A DNA stretch of 64,000 bases from Nocardioides thalensis (GTDB lineage: Bacteria; Actinomycetota; Actinomycetes; Propionibacteriales; Nocardioidaceae), in assembly GCF_013410655.1 (NCBI RefSeq), contig NZ_JACCFP010000001.1, positions 2,999,501 through 3,063,500 on the forward strand. The letters are read 5' to 3'. The translations under genes were made by a program, and so were the position numbers. Shown in pieces: positions 50,024 through 57,376 of this stretch. The notes under the pieces are model-generated. The model was not told the DNA's origin and searched no databases. It was given only the letters and a program-made list of their open reading frames with translations. Each line of letters starts with the position of its first letter. Positions within the stretch are counted from its first letter, which is position 1.

Positions 50024-50157
50024 GGGCGCCCCGCCGCCGGATTGACCCCGTCGCCCGCGACTGCCTAGCGTCTACCTCAGACGAGGCCCTCGGGCCGCGG
50101 CGGCCGTTCGCAAGGGGAAGGCAAACGGCCAAGGCGGACCGGGGGCCTCTTCCTGTG

Positions 50158-50988
50158 TCAGCGTCCGGTGAACCGCGGTGGGCGCTTCTCCTGCGCCGCC
50201 CGGATGCCCTCCTGGAGATCCTCGGTCGCGAGCGTCACGGGCTGGGCGAGCGCCTCCCAGTCCAGGCACGCCTCGACGCTGGCGTGGCCGCGGGCGAGGG
50301 CCGTCTTGGTCAGGCGGCTGGCGATCGGCGCGGTGGCGGCGACCTCCGCCGCGGTCGCGAGCACGTCGGCACGGAACGTGTCGGGGTCGAGCACCCGCGA
50401 GACCATCCCGAGCGCGAGGGCCTCGTCGGCGTCGACGAGTCGTCCGGTCAGCAGCAGGTCGCGTGCCGCGGCCGGGCCCACCACGTCAGGCAGCAGGTAG
50501 GTGGTCGCCATGCCCGGGTGCATCCCCAGCTTGAGGAACGGCACGCCCAGGCGGGCGCCGCGGGCGGCGTACCGGATGTCGCACGCCAGGGCCATCGCGA
50601 GCCCCGCGCCGATGGCGTGCCCGTTGATGGCGGCGATCGTCGGGACCTCGAGCTTCCGGATCGAGAGCCACGCGCGGTAGAACGGCAGCATCCGCTCCCG
50701 CAGCTCGGCGGGCGTCGCGCCCGGCTCGGAGGCGATCCAGGACGTGTTGCCGCCCGAGCAGAACGCGCTGCCCTCCCCCGTCACGACGACGACCCGGACG
50801 GTCGGGTCGGCCGCCAGGAAGTCCACCGCCGCGACCCAGGACGCGGTCATCTCCTCGCTCATCGCGTTGCGCATCGAGGGGTCGTCGAGCACCAGCAGGG
50901 CGACCCCCTCGGAGGGCCGTTCGAGCCGCAGGGAGCTGAGCGTGGGCCCCGCAGCGCCCGGCGGGCCCGGAAGAGCGGATTCAGACAT
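50158..50988 (-). CDS. Enoyl-CoA hydratase/isomerase family protein
   Basis: A 276-residue crotonase-fold protein. Oxyanion and substrate segments are AFCSGGNTSW (residues about 79-88) and INGHAIGAGLAMALACDIRYA (in part, about 118-138), followed by the catalytic-region LGVPFLKLGMHPGM. Usual role is hydration of 2-enoyl-CoA in fatty-acid breakdown; other crotonase reactions are possible. The ATG at 50988 was chosen since upstream residues lack conservation-like features. Confidence 0.9.
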   Translation of the reverse strand: MSESALPGPPGAAGPTLSSLRLERPSEGVALLVLDDPSMRNAMSEEMTASWVAAVDFLAADPTVRVVVVTGEGSAFCSGGNTSWIASEPGATPAELRERMLPFYRAWLSIRKLEVPTIAAINGHAIGAGLAMALACDIRYAARGARLGVPFLKLGMHPGMATTYLLPDVVGPAAARDLLLTGRLVDADEALALGMVSRVLDPDTFRADVLATAAEVAATAPIASRLTKTALARGHASVEACLDWEALAQPVTLATEDLQEGIRAAQEKRPPRFTGR

Positions 50989-51127
50989 GCGGGGCACGCT
51001 ACTGCGACTCCGACTGAGCGTGCCGTAGGGTCGGTGTGGTTCGGGGTTTCGTACCCGGACCCCGACGGGCTTCCCCTGAACCCCCGTCGCGACGACCGAA
51101 CGATGAATCGATAGCAAGGAGGCCGTC

Positions 51128-51286
51128 ATGGCGGAGACCTGGAGCGGCGAGTTCTACTGCGTGAAGTGCAAGGCCAAGCGCGAGGCCGAGGGCGAAGTCA
51201 AGGTGAACGAGAAGGGCACGCGGATGGCCAAGGCCGTCTGCCCCGAGTGCGGCACCAACCTCAACCGGATCCTCGGCAAGGCCTGA
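51128..51286 (+). CDS. Small zinc-ribbon protein (DUF5679-like, 52 aa)
   Basis: A 52-residue protein with two CxxC knuckles, FYCVKCKAK (residues about 10-18) and VCPECGTNL (about 38-46), joined by a basic loop with GTRMAKA. Such mini zinc ribbons are common in actinobacteria and may bind nucleic acid. The ATG has AAGGAGG 7 bases upstream. A perfect 15-bp hairpin follows 23 bases after the stop, so it is a single-gene unit, probably strongly expressed. Confidence 0.88.
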   Translation: MAETWSGEFYCVKCKAKREAEGEVKVNEKGTRMAKAVCPECGTNLNRILGKA

Positions 51287-51308
51287 GCCAGCCCTAGGAC
51301 CTCAGCAC

Positions 51309-51340
51309 GCGGGCGGGACCACCACGGTGGTCCCGCCCGC
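51309..51340. terminator. Perfect 15-bp hairpin after the zinc-ribbon gene
   Basis: GCGGGCGGGACCACC, two bases, GGTGGTCCCGCCCGC, followed by a short T-containing tail. It ends the mini zinc-ribbon gene. Confidence 0.8.
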
Positions 51341-51367
51341 GGCTCATTTCGGGCCCGCTGCGGGGCC

Positions 51368-51376
51368 TGTGGACAA
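51368..51376 (-). promoter_or_regulatory. Single DnaA-box-like site
   Basis: TGTGGACAA on the plus strand, i.e. TTGTCCACA on the minus strand, 40 bases before the cyclodehydratase-like gene. It is the second perfect match in 1.5 kb. Confidence 0.35.
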
Positions 51377-51415
51377 CGGCGACGCCGTACGGCGCCCGCG
51401 TGCCACCGTGGGGGC

Positions 51416-52267
51416 ATGGGCAGCGTGGAGGCATCCCCCGACCTCGGGACGCTGCGCCTGCGTCCCGGCGTGCCGGTCCTCCGCCGGGACCCGCTGACCC
51501 TCCAGGTCGGCCTCCGGCTCCCGCTGGCGGTCCAGCTGCCCGACCGCGCGTCGGTCCGCGCCCTGCTCGACGCGCTCGCCGCCCGCCACGACCCCGGTCC
51601 GCTCGACGACGACGCCCGCCACGCGCTCGCCCGGCTCGCCGCGGCCGACCTGCTGGTCGACGACGCGGCCGGTGCGGCGGCGGACTCCGACCTGATGCTC
51701 TTCGGGTCCGACGCCCCGCGGCGCCGTACCGCCCGCGCGGCCGGCACCGTCGGCCTCACCGCCGAGCCGACCGCCGCCGACGGCCTCGGCGACCTGCTCG
51801 CCGAGGCGGGTCTGCGCCTCGACGACCGCGACCCGGCCGTCCACCTCGTCGTCACGGCGGGCCCGGCCCGTCGCGGCCTGGTCGACCCGCTGCTGCGCGC
51901 CGGCCTCCCCCACCTCCTGGTGTCCGGCACCGGCGCCACCCGCCGGGTCGGCCCCTTCGTCGACCCCGGCCGCACCGCGTGCGTCCGCTGCGTCGACGCC
52001 CACGAGTCCGAGACCGACCCGCGGCTCCCGCTCCTCATTGAGCAGGCCGCGCACCCCCACTCCCCGATCGCCCCCGTCGACCCCCTCACCAGCCGCCTCG
52101 CCCTCACCTGGGCGGTCCGCGACCTGACCCGCTACCTCGAGGGCGACGAGCCCAGCACCTGGTCGACCACCGTCGACATCGCCCCCACCGCGGCCCCGAC
52201 CGTCACCCGCTGGCTCCGCCACCCCGACTGCGGCTGCGCCTGGGACCTCCTCATGCACCTCCCCTGA
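51416..52267 (+). CDS. ThiF-like/TOMM cyclodehydratase-type protein, stand-alone
   Basis: A 283-residue protein. The N-terminal half resembles the leader-peptide-binding part of cyclodehydratase C-proteins (LRLRPGVPVLRRDP start, winged-helix-like middle) and the C-terminal half has the marker GPFVDPGRTACVRCVDAHE (in part GRTACVRC) and a final HPDCGC, suggesting a bound zinc. No YcaO, oxidase or clear precursor peptide gene is next to it. A role in peptide modification is therefore only one option; such orphan genes recur at this place in actinobacteria. The ATG start has no strong ribosome site. Confidence 0.65.
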   Translation: MGSVEASPDLGTLRLRPGVPVLRRDPLTLQVGLRLPLAVQLPDRASVRALLDALAARHDPGPLDDDARHALARLAAADLLVDDAAGAAADSDLMLFGSDAPRRRTARAAGTVGLTAEPTAADGLGDLLAEAGLRLDDRDPAVHLVVTAGPARRGLVDPLLRAGLPHLLVSGTGATRRVGPFVDPGRTACVRCVDAHESETDPRLPLLIEQAAHPHSPIAPVDPLTSRLALTWAVRDLTRYLEGDEPSTWSTTVDIAPTAAPTVTRWLRHPDCGCAWDLLMHLP

Positions 52268-52488
52268 CGCCCACCCCCACCGCTCCGCAACCACGGCGGC
52301 GGCGCGGGGGCCGACCGGGACGGGCCTGCCTCCCGGCGATTCGTCGACGACGCGCCGGCGCCCCGACCCCAGCGGCGCCCAACCCCAGGGCGCCGCAGCG
52401 CGGCGGAGACGCCAAGCCGGGAGGGAGGTCCGTCCGTCCCGGTCGGCCACCGACCCACCGACCCCGCCGACCCCCACCCATCAACCAG

Positions 52489-52656
52489 CTACCACCACTC
52501 CGAGTCCAATTTCCCCTCCATCGCCCGCAGGTGCTCCCGCGAGCACACGTCGCAGAACCTGCGCAGCACGCCCCGCTCCACGGCGGTGGTCCAGGTCAGC
52601 GGCACGTCGTCCCCGTCCGGCGACGGGCGGCCGCAGTAGTCACAGGTGACCGGCAC
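52489..52656 (-). CDS. Small two-CxxC zinc-finger-like protein (55 aa)
   Basis: A 55-residue protein: PVTCDYCGRPSPDGDD at the start, then VPLTWTT and RRFCDVCSREHLRAMEGKL, giving two CxxC pairs about 27 residues apart, as in a treble-clef or zinc ribbon. It ends in SEWW. A stop lies just upstream in frame, so GTG at 52656 is the only usual start. The 220 bases beyond its stop towards 52268 hold no gene. Confidence 0.7.
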   Translation of the reverse strand: MPVTCDYCGRPSPDGDDVPLTWTTAVERGVLRRFCDVCSREHLRAMEGKLDSEWW

Positions 52657-52679
52657 CCTCCCACTCTAGGAAAATGCAC

Positions 52680-52718
52680 CAGCGGCCGGCCCCGACATAC
52701 GGTCAGGGCCGGCCGCTG
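52680..52718. terminator. 13-bp hairpin between small zinc-finger gene and Ala/Arg-rich gene
   Basis: CAGCGGCCGGCCC and its exact complement around a 13-base loop. It is placed to end the minus-strand transcript coming from whiB7 and the small Ala/Arg-rich gene. Confidence 0.7.
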
Positions 52719-52811
52719 GATTCCGATGTTCACCCGCGATCAGGGTGCGTGACCTCCGGGACTCTTCGTCCCCGAGGAGGATTCACAGCTGCTGCTGATG
52801 TCTCTGTCGTG

Positions 52812-52976
52812 TCAGAGCGCGCGGGCGAGAGCGAGACGAGCCTGCTGCGCAGCACGCTCAGCCTGACGGCTGATGCGGCGGGCGCGGGCCAGTGCCTTGG
52901 CCTCGCGCAGCTGACGCGCCTCTCCCAGGCGCGCGGACATCTGCGCGCGGGCCAGGTCTTCGTTCATGAGGTGCAT
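52812..52976 (-). CDS. Small Ala/Arg-rich helical protein (54 aa)
   Basis: A 54-residue frame: MNEDLARAQMSARLGEARQ (in part), then almost continuous Ala/Arg/Gln/Leu heptad-like sequence (ARRISRQAERAAQQARLALA), likely one long basic helix. It follows whiB7 after 64 bases in the same direction. Short proteins of this kind next to wbl genes look conserved from memory, but the function is unknown; ribosome or nucleic-acid binding is possible. Start could be ATG 52976 or ATG 52967. Confidence 0.6.
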   Translation of the reverse strand: MHLMNEDLARAQMSARLGEARQLREAKALARARRISRQAERAAQQARLALARAL

Positions 52977-53040
52977 GGTGATTTCCGTTCTTGAAAGTGG
53001 TGAAAGTTGTTGTGCTGGAGGGAGGGGGTGGTGCGGAGGA

Positions 53041-53346
53041 TCAGGCGGCGTCCTTGCGGGGCCGGCCCCGGGGCCGCTTGCGGGGGATCACTACTCCGGA
53101 GAGGAACAGCTCACCGCCCCAGACACCCCACGGCTCGCGCCGCTCGAGGGCGCCCGCCAAGCAGAGCTGCTGGACCGGGCAGTCCGTGCACAGCGCCTTG
53201 GCGAACTCCACGTCGCTGGGCGATTCCGCGAACCACAGCTCCGGGTCGTTCACACGGCACGGCAGCCTGTCGGCGTCCGGACCGTCGTACGCGAACACCT
53301 CGTCGTGCAAGGTGCTCAAGCTGGGCTCGAGAACACTGGTCGTCAT
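53041..53346 (-). CDS. whiB7: WhiB7-type transcriptional regulator
   Basis: A 101-residue Wbl protein. The four iron-sulfur cysteines are in LPCRVNDPELWF and ALCTDCPVQQLC, followed by the G(V/I)WGG turn (WGVWGGELF) and a C-terminal AT-hook RPRGRPRKD, the mark of WhiB7. WhiB7 binds SigA and switches on antibiotic-resistance genes from AT-rich promoters. The ATG at 53346 has GAGGAGG about 9 bases upstream and was preferred over GTG 53355. Neighbouring uvrD2 and mycoredoxin genes match the mycobacterial order. Confidence 0.9.
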   Translation of the reverse strand: MTTSVLEPSLSTLHDEVFAYDGPDADRLPCRVNDPELWFAESPSDVEFAKALCTDCPVQQLCLAGALERREPWGVWGGELFLSGVVIPRKRPRGRPRKDAA

Positions 53347-53447
53347 CTCTTTCACCTCCTCGTCTCTGACCTGATCGCGATTGGTTCTTCATCGGTTGGC
53401 TTGCGGACCGGTTCGCGGCGATCGATTTCTCGTCTGAGAAACACGAA

Positions 53448-53479
53448 GGCCGCGGATCCCGGTGTCGGGTTCCGCGGCC
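53448..53479 (-). terminator. Attenuator-like hairpin in the whiB7 leader
   Basis: A 14-bp stem with one mismatch (GGCCGCGGATCCCG against CGGGTTCCGCGGCC, loop GTGT), followed on the minus strand by TTCGTGTTTC. It lies between the leader ORF and whiB7, 101 bases before the whiB7 ATG, so it could stop transcription early. Confidence 0.7.
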
Positions 53480-53504
53480 TGGAGGCTGCTGAGTCTGAGT
53501 GTCC

Positions 53505-53759
53505 TCAGATCGGCGGACTCCAGGTGAGAGAACCCGGGGTGGTGACGGCGGCAAAGCCGAGACCCATGTCGGCTGCGGTCCGACGCTTGCCGGCCGTCAC
53601 GTCGACGCCATCCCACGCACGCGCGGAAATGCCCTGCACGTCCACGCGGAGCGTGGCGGCGTGGGCGGAGGTGGCGCACGGGTAGGCGACGAGCGCAGCG
53701 GTGGACGCAGCGGCGAACGCGAGCGGGGTGCTCGGCGTCATCGTCGTGAACTTCTCCAT
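53505..53759 (-). CDS. Leader ORF upstream of whiB7 (84 aa)
   Basis: An 84-residue frame with a perfect AAGGAGG ribosome site 8 bases before the ATG. The product begins MEKFTTMTPST with a hydrophobic stretch (LAFAAASTAALVAYPCATSAHA in part), which could be a signal peptide ending near SAHAA, then RVDVQGISARAWDG and a Pro/Trp end. It ends 26 bases before the attenuator-like hairpin in front of whiB7. Either a small exported protein or a translated leader sensing ribosome stalling. Confidence 0.55.
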   Translation of the reverse strand: MEKFTTMTPSTPLAFAAASTAALVAYPCATSAHAATLRVDVQGISARAWDGVDVTAGKRRTAADMGLGFAAVTTPGSLTWSPPI

Positions 53760-53835
53760 GGGTGCCACCTCCTTCAGCAGCTCGGGCGCCGGCCTTGTCA
53801 GGGCCGTGGTGCGCGGGGTTTTCCTTGTGCACGGC

Positions 53836-53893
53836 ACGCTATCGGTAGCCGCATGTAAGGAGCAAACGATTTTATGACTTTTTTCGATTTTCC
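53836..53893 (-). promoter_or_regulatory. AT-rich whiB7-type promoter
   Basis: On the minus strand an AT-rich run (53893-53866, including AAAAAAGTCATAAAATCG) is followed by a -35-like TTGCTC (53865-53860), 18 bases, and a -10-like TAGCGT (53841-53836). AT-rich DNA just upstream of the -35 element is the known signature of WhiB7-controlled promoters, so self-activation is likely. Confidence 0.6.
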
Positions 53894-53940
53894 TTCTTGC
53901 GGACTAGTCCAGTCGGCTCAGCGACCGCTTTCCCGCACCT

Positions 53941-56028
53941 TCACGAGGCCTCTCCGACCACATGGAGCACCGCGTCGCCGTACTTCTCGAGCTTGCTCGG
54001 GCCCACGCCGCTGATGCGGCCGAGCGCTCCGAGGTCGCCCGGCTTGTGCTCGGCGATCAGCTCCAGGGTGGCGTCGGTGAAGACGACGTACGCCGGCAGC
54101 GGCTTGCCCTCGTCGCCCGCCTCGCGGGCGGTCTCGAGGCGCCACGCCTTGAGCCGCTCGAACAGTGCCTCGTCGTAGCGGATCGGGTGCGTCGAGCACC
54201 GGCCCCGCTTGCGCTCGGCCGGTGTGCCGAGCGGCTGGTGGCACTCCCGGCAGCGGGCGACCTTGCTGCCGCGGGTGCGGGCGGGCTCGGGTCGCTGGCC
54301 CTCCGGGAGCAGGGAGCGCAGGAACGGCGACGGCTGCCGGCGCGGCGCCTGCCCGGGGTTGCGGGCGGCCGCCCACGAGACCGAGAGGTCCTTGCGGGCG
54401 CGGGTGATGCCGACGTAGAGCAGCCGCCGCTCCTCCTCGACCGCGACCGGGTCGCCCTGGGCGTGGGTGAACGGGAGGGTGCCGTCCTGGACGCCGCAGC
54501 AGAACACGGCGTCCCACTCGAGTCCCTTCGCCGCGTGGAACGTCGCCAGCGTGACACCGTCGGCGGCCGGCGCGTGCTGCTCGGTCGCGCGCCGGTCGAG
54601 GTCGTCGACGAACGACGCGAGCGTGGCCTCCTGACCGTGCTCGACCGCGAACTCCTCGGCCTGCGTGGCCAGCGCCTGCCACGACTCCCAGCGGTCGCGC
54701 ACCTGTCCGCGGGCCGTGGGCGGCTCGGCGGTCCAGCCCATCGCGGCGAGCACGTCGTGCACGACCTGCACCCAGGGAGTGCCGTCGGCCTCCCCGGAGC
54801 GGGCGGCGCCCCGCAGCCGGGTCACGGCCTCGCGCACCTCGGGCCGGTCGAAGAACCGCTTGGCGCCGCGGACGACGTAGGGGATGCCGCGGTCGGACAG
54901 CGCGTCCTCGAAGGTCTCGGACTGGGCGTTGATGCGGAACAGGACCGCCATCTCGCCGTACGGCGTGCCGCCGCGGTGCAGCCGCGCCACCTGGTCGGCC
55001 ACCGCCGCGGCCTCGGCGACCCCGTCGGGGTGGCCGTTGAAGCGGACGGCGGGCCCGGCGGCCTGCTGGGAGCGCAGCTCCACACCGGCGCTCCTCGTGC
55101 CCGACAGCAGCGTGTTGGCGGCGGTGACGACCTGCGGCGTCGACCGGTAGTTGCGGACCAGCTCGATCGAGGTGGCGCCGGGGAACCGCTTCGCGAAGTC
55201 GAGAAGGTACGACGACTGGGCGCCAGCGAAGGAGTAGATCGTCTGCGCGGGGTCGCCCACGACGCACAGCTCGTCGCGGCCGCCCAGCCACAGGTCGAGG
55301 AGCGCGGACTGCAGCGGCGAGACGTCCTGGAACTCGTCGACGACGAACCACTTGTACTGCCGGCGCACCTGGGCCGCGACCCGCTCGTCGGAGGCGAGGA
55401 CGCCCGCGGTGAGGAGCAGGACGTCCTCCATGTCCATGCGGCCCTGCTCGCGCTTGACCTCCTCGTAGGCCGCGAACACCTTGCCGACGGTCTCGTGCGG
55501 CTGGTCGGCGACCGCGCGGCCGCGGCGAGGGGCCACGCGCGCGTAGTCATCAGGGCCGACGTTGCTGACCTTGGACCACTCGATCTCGGAGGCGAGGTCG
55601 CGCAGCAGCGCCTGGTCGGCCTGGACCCCGACCCGGCGGCACGCGCCCGCGACCATCCCGAGCTTGGACTCGGTCAGCTCGGGCAGCTCAGTGCCGTGGA
55701 CGTGGGGCCAGAAGTAGCGCAGCTGGCGCAGCGCGGCGCTGTGGAACGTGCGCGCCTGGACCCCCGGCGCGCCGAGCTGGCGCAGCCGCTGGCGGAGCTC
55801 GCCCGCCGCCCGCGTGGTGAACGTCACGGCCAGGACCTCAGTCGGGGCGTAGACCCCGGTCAGCACCCCGTGCGCGATGCGGTGGGTGATCGCCCGCGTC
55901 TTGCCCGTGCCCGCTCCCGCGAGCACGCGCACCGGCCCGCGGAGCGCCTCCGCGACCTGACGCTGCTCGGGGTCGAGGGCGCTCAGCAGCGCCTCCGCGG
56001 GGGCGTCGGTGCGGGACGCGCCAGTCAT
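53941..56028 (-). CDS. uvrD2: UvrD2-type ATP-dependent DNA helicase with HRDC domain
   Basis: A 695-residue SF1 helicase. Walker A is AGAGTGKTRA (residues about 36-45), motif II is VVDEFQDVSP, motif III GDPAQTIYSFAG, motif VI near LYVGITRARKDL. After the motor comes a cysteine module (CRECHQPLG, GRCSTH) and a C-terminal HRDC domain ending ISGVGPSKLEKYGD. This tetracysteine-HRDC plan is the mark of mycobacterial UvrD2. The ATG at 56028 was chosen; ATG 56040 is possible. It is divergent from the mycoredoxin gene across 75 bases. Confidence 0.93.
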   Translation of the reverse strand: MTGASRTDAPAEALLSALDPEQRQVAEALRGPVRVLAGAGTGKTRAITHRIAHGVLTGVYAPTEVLAVTFTTRAAGELRQRLRQLGAPGVQARTFHSAALRQLRYFWPHVHGTELPELTESKLGMVAGACRRVGVQADQALLRDLASEIEWSKVSNVGPDDYARVAPRRGRAVADQPHETVGKVFAAYEEVKREQGRMDMEDVLLLTAGVLASDERVAAQVRRQYKWFVVDEFQDVSPLQSALLDLWLGGRDELCVVGDPAQTIYSFAGAQSSYLLDFAKRFPGATSIELVRNYRSTPQVVTAANTLLSGTRSAGVELRSQQAAGPAVRFNGHPDGVAEAAAVADQVARLHRGGTPYGEMAVLFRINAQSETFEDALSDRGIPYVVRGAKRFFDRPEVREAVTRLRGAARSGEADGTPWVQVVHDVLAAMGWTAEPPTARGQVRDRWESWQALATQAEEFAVEHGQEATLASFVDDLDRRATEQHAPAADGVTLATFHAAKGLEWDAVFCCGVQDGTLPFTHAQGDPVAVEEERRLLYVGITRARKDLSVSWAAARNPGQAPRRQPSPFLRSLLPEGQRPEPARTRGSKVARCRECHQPLGTPAERKRGRCSTHPIRYDEALFERLKAWRLETAREAGDEGKPLPAYVVFTDATLELIAEHKPGDLGALGRISGVGPSKLEKYGDAVLHVVGEAS

Positions 56029-56103
56029 CGGGCGGAACATCTCCTTGGTGGACTGCGTTGGATGGACGTCGAAGACCCTAGACGCCGGAGGCGACACTTC
56101 CCG

Positions 56104-56352
56104 ATGAGCTCGTTCACGATGTACACCACCCCCTGGTGCGGCTACTGCCACCGGCTGAAGAGCCAGCTCGACCGGGAGGGCATCGCCTACGACATCGTCG
56201 ACATCGAGCAGCACCCCGACGCCGCCGCGATCGTGGAGTCCGCCAACGACGGCAACCAGACCGTGCCCACCCTCGTCTACGCCGACGGCACCGCCCAGAC
56301 GAACCCCAGCGTCGCCCAGGTCAAGCAGAAGCTCGCCTCCCTCGCCGTCTGA
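56104..56352 (+). CDS. mrx1: Mycoredoxin (glutaredoxin-like)
   Basis: An 82-residue glutaredoxin-fold protein with the active site WCGYC (residues about 11-15), TVPTLVYADG with the cis-proline, and TNPSV at the C-terminal end. Mycoredoxin-1 uses mycothiol to reduce protein-mycothiol disulfides, so the organism should make mycothiol, consistent with the MDMPI-like protein at 8.4 kb. The gene position between uvrD2 and nudC equals that in mycobacteria. Confidence 0.92.
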   Translation: MSSFTMYTTPWCGYCHRLKSQLDREGIAYDIVDIEQHPDAAAIVESANDGNQTVPTLVYADGTAQTNPSVAQVKQKLASLAV

Positions 56353-56357
56353 TTTCC

Positions 56358-56455
56358 GCCGAGTCGGCTCGTCTTCACGCTCTGGGAGTGGTGAGCCGGC
56401 GCGTGATCACCGGCCGACTCGGCGCCCCTCAGGCGTGAGGATGAGCCGAGTCGGC
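56358..56455. repeat. Three copies of GCCGAGTCGGC between convergent mrx1 and nudC
   Basis: The 11-bp palindrome-like unit occurs at 56358-56368 and 56445-56455, and as its reverse complement GCCGACTCGGC at 56413-56423. Opposite copies can form hairpins with either neighbour, so the region may be a two-way terminator. Confidence 0.5.
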
Positions 56456-56457
56456 AC

Positions 56458-57366
56458 TCACCAGGTGCCGGGGAGCGGGCCGCCGTACCAGCTCTCGACG
56501 AGCGACCGGCTGATCGAGACGCCGCTGGGCAGCAGCAGCGTGCCCGCCTCCGCCTCCTCGCGCATCTGCGCGCGGGTGAACCAGCGGGCGTCCTCGACGT
56601 CGTCGTCGTCGAGGCGAATCTCGTCGCTGACGGCGCGGCCGTGGAAGCCCAGCATCAGGCTGCTCGGGAGCGGCCACGGCTGGTTGCCGAAGTAGGTCAC
56701 CTCGCCGACGACGACGCCGGTCTCCTCGAGCACCTCGCGGCGGACGGCGTCCTCGAGGGTCTCCCCCGGCTCGCAGAAGCCGGCGAGCGTCGAGAACCGC
56801 CCCTCCGGCCACCCGGGGCCACGGCCGAGCAGGCACCGCTCGTCGTCGGATCCCGGCTCGCCCTGGGTGATGAGCATGATCACAGCCGGGTCGGACCGGG
56901 GGAACTGCGGCTTCCCGCAGTCGACGCACACCAGCTCGTGGCCCGCCGCGCGGGGCTCGAGCTTCCCCCCGCAGCGCGGGCAGAAGCGGGTCACCCAGAG
57001 CCACTCCGCCAACCCGAGGGCGTGCATCACCAGCGGCGCGTGCCCGGGCTCCGCCGACAGAGCCGGCAGCAGCCCGCGCAGCGGCAGCCACGCGTCCTTC
57101 TCAGCGGCCGCCTGCTCGGGGCCGGTCACGACGGCCCAGTACGTCGTACCGTCGCGCGCCCCCAGCAGCAGCCGTACGCCGTCCGGCGCCTCCGCCGGCG
57201 CGACCCACATCAGACGCCCCTCCTCGGGCCGCACCCGGGTGCCGGACACGACGAGCACCCGGCTGCCCTCGTCGGCCCAGCGTTCCGCGAGCCAGGCCTC
57301 GTCGGTGCGGTGCAGCCCCAGCCGGTCGTGCGCGTCGCGGGCCAGGTCGAGGTGGGGATAGCTCAC
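56458..57366 (-). CDS. nudC: NAD(+) diphosphatase NudC-like
   Basis: A 302-residue enzyme. The zinc ribbon has CPRCGGKL and CVDCGKPQFPR (residues about 130-165), the Nudix box is GFCEPGETLEDAVRREVLEETGV (in part GETLEDAVRREV, about 210-222), and the SQPWPFPxS-type motif characteristic of NAD(H) diphosphatases reads NQPWPLPSSLM. NudC splits NAD(H) and can remove NAD caps from RNA. Start ATG at 57366. Confidence 0.93.
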   Translation of the reverse strand: MSYPHLDLARDAHDRLGLHRTDEAWLAERWADEGSRVLVVSGTRVRPEEGRLMWVAPAEAPDGVRLLLGARDGTTYWAVVTGPEQAAAEKDAWLPLRGLLPALSAEPGHAPLVMHALGLAEWLWVTRFCPRCGGKLEPRAAGHELVCVDCGKPQFPRSDPAVIMLITQGEPGSDDERCLLGRGPGWPEGRFSTLAGFCEPGETLEDAVRREVLEETGVVVGEVTYFGNQPWPLPSSLMLGFHGRAVSDEIRLDDDDVEDARWFTRAQMREEAEAGTLLLPSGVSISRSLVESWYGGPLPGTW

Positions 57367-57376
57367 GCCGGCGAGC

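Noticed and set aside
49849..51114. 421-codon plus-strand frame
   Set aside because: It covers the DnaA-box-like region and the antisense of the enoyl-CoA hydratase gene; composition is GC-driven.
53962..56352. Long plus-strand frame leading into the mycoredoxin gene
   Set aside because: Only the last 82 codons are protein-like; the rest is antisense to uvrD2.
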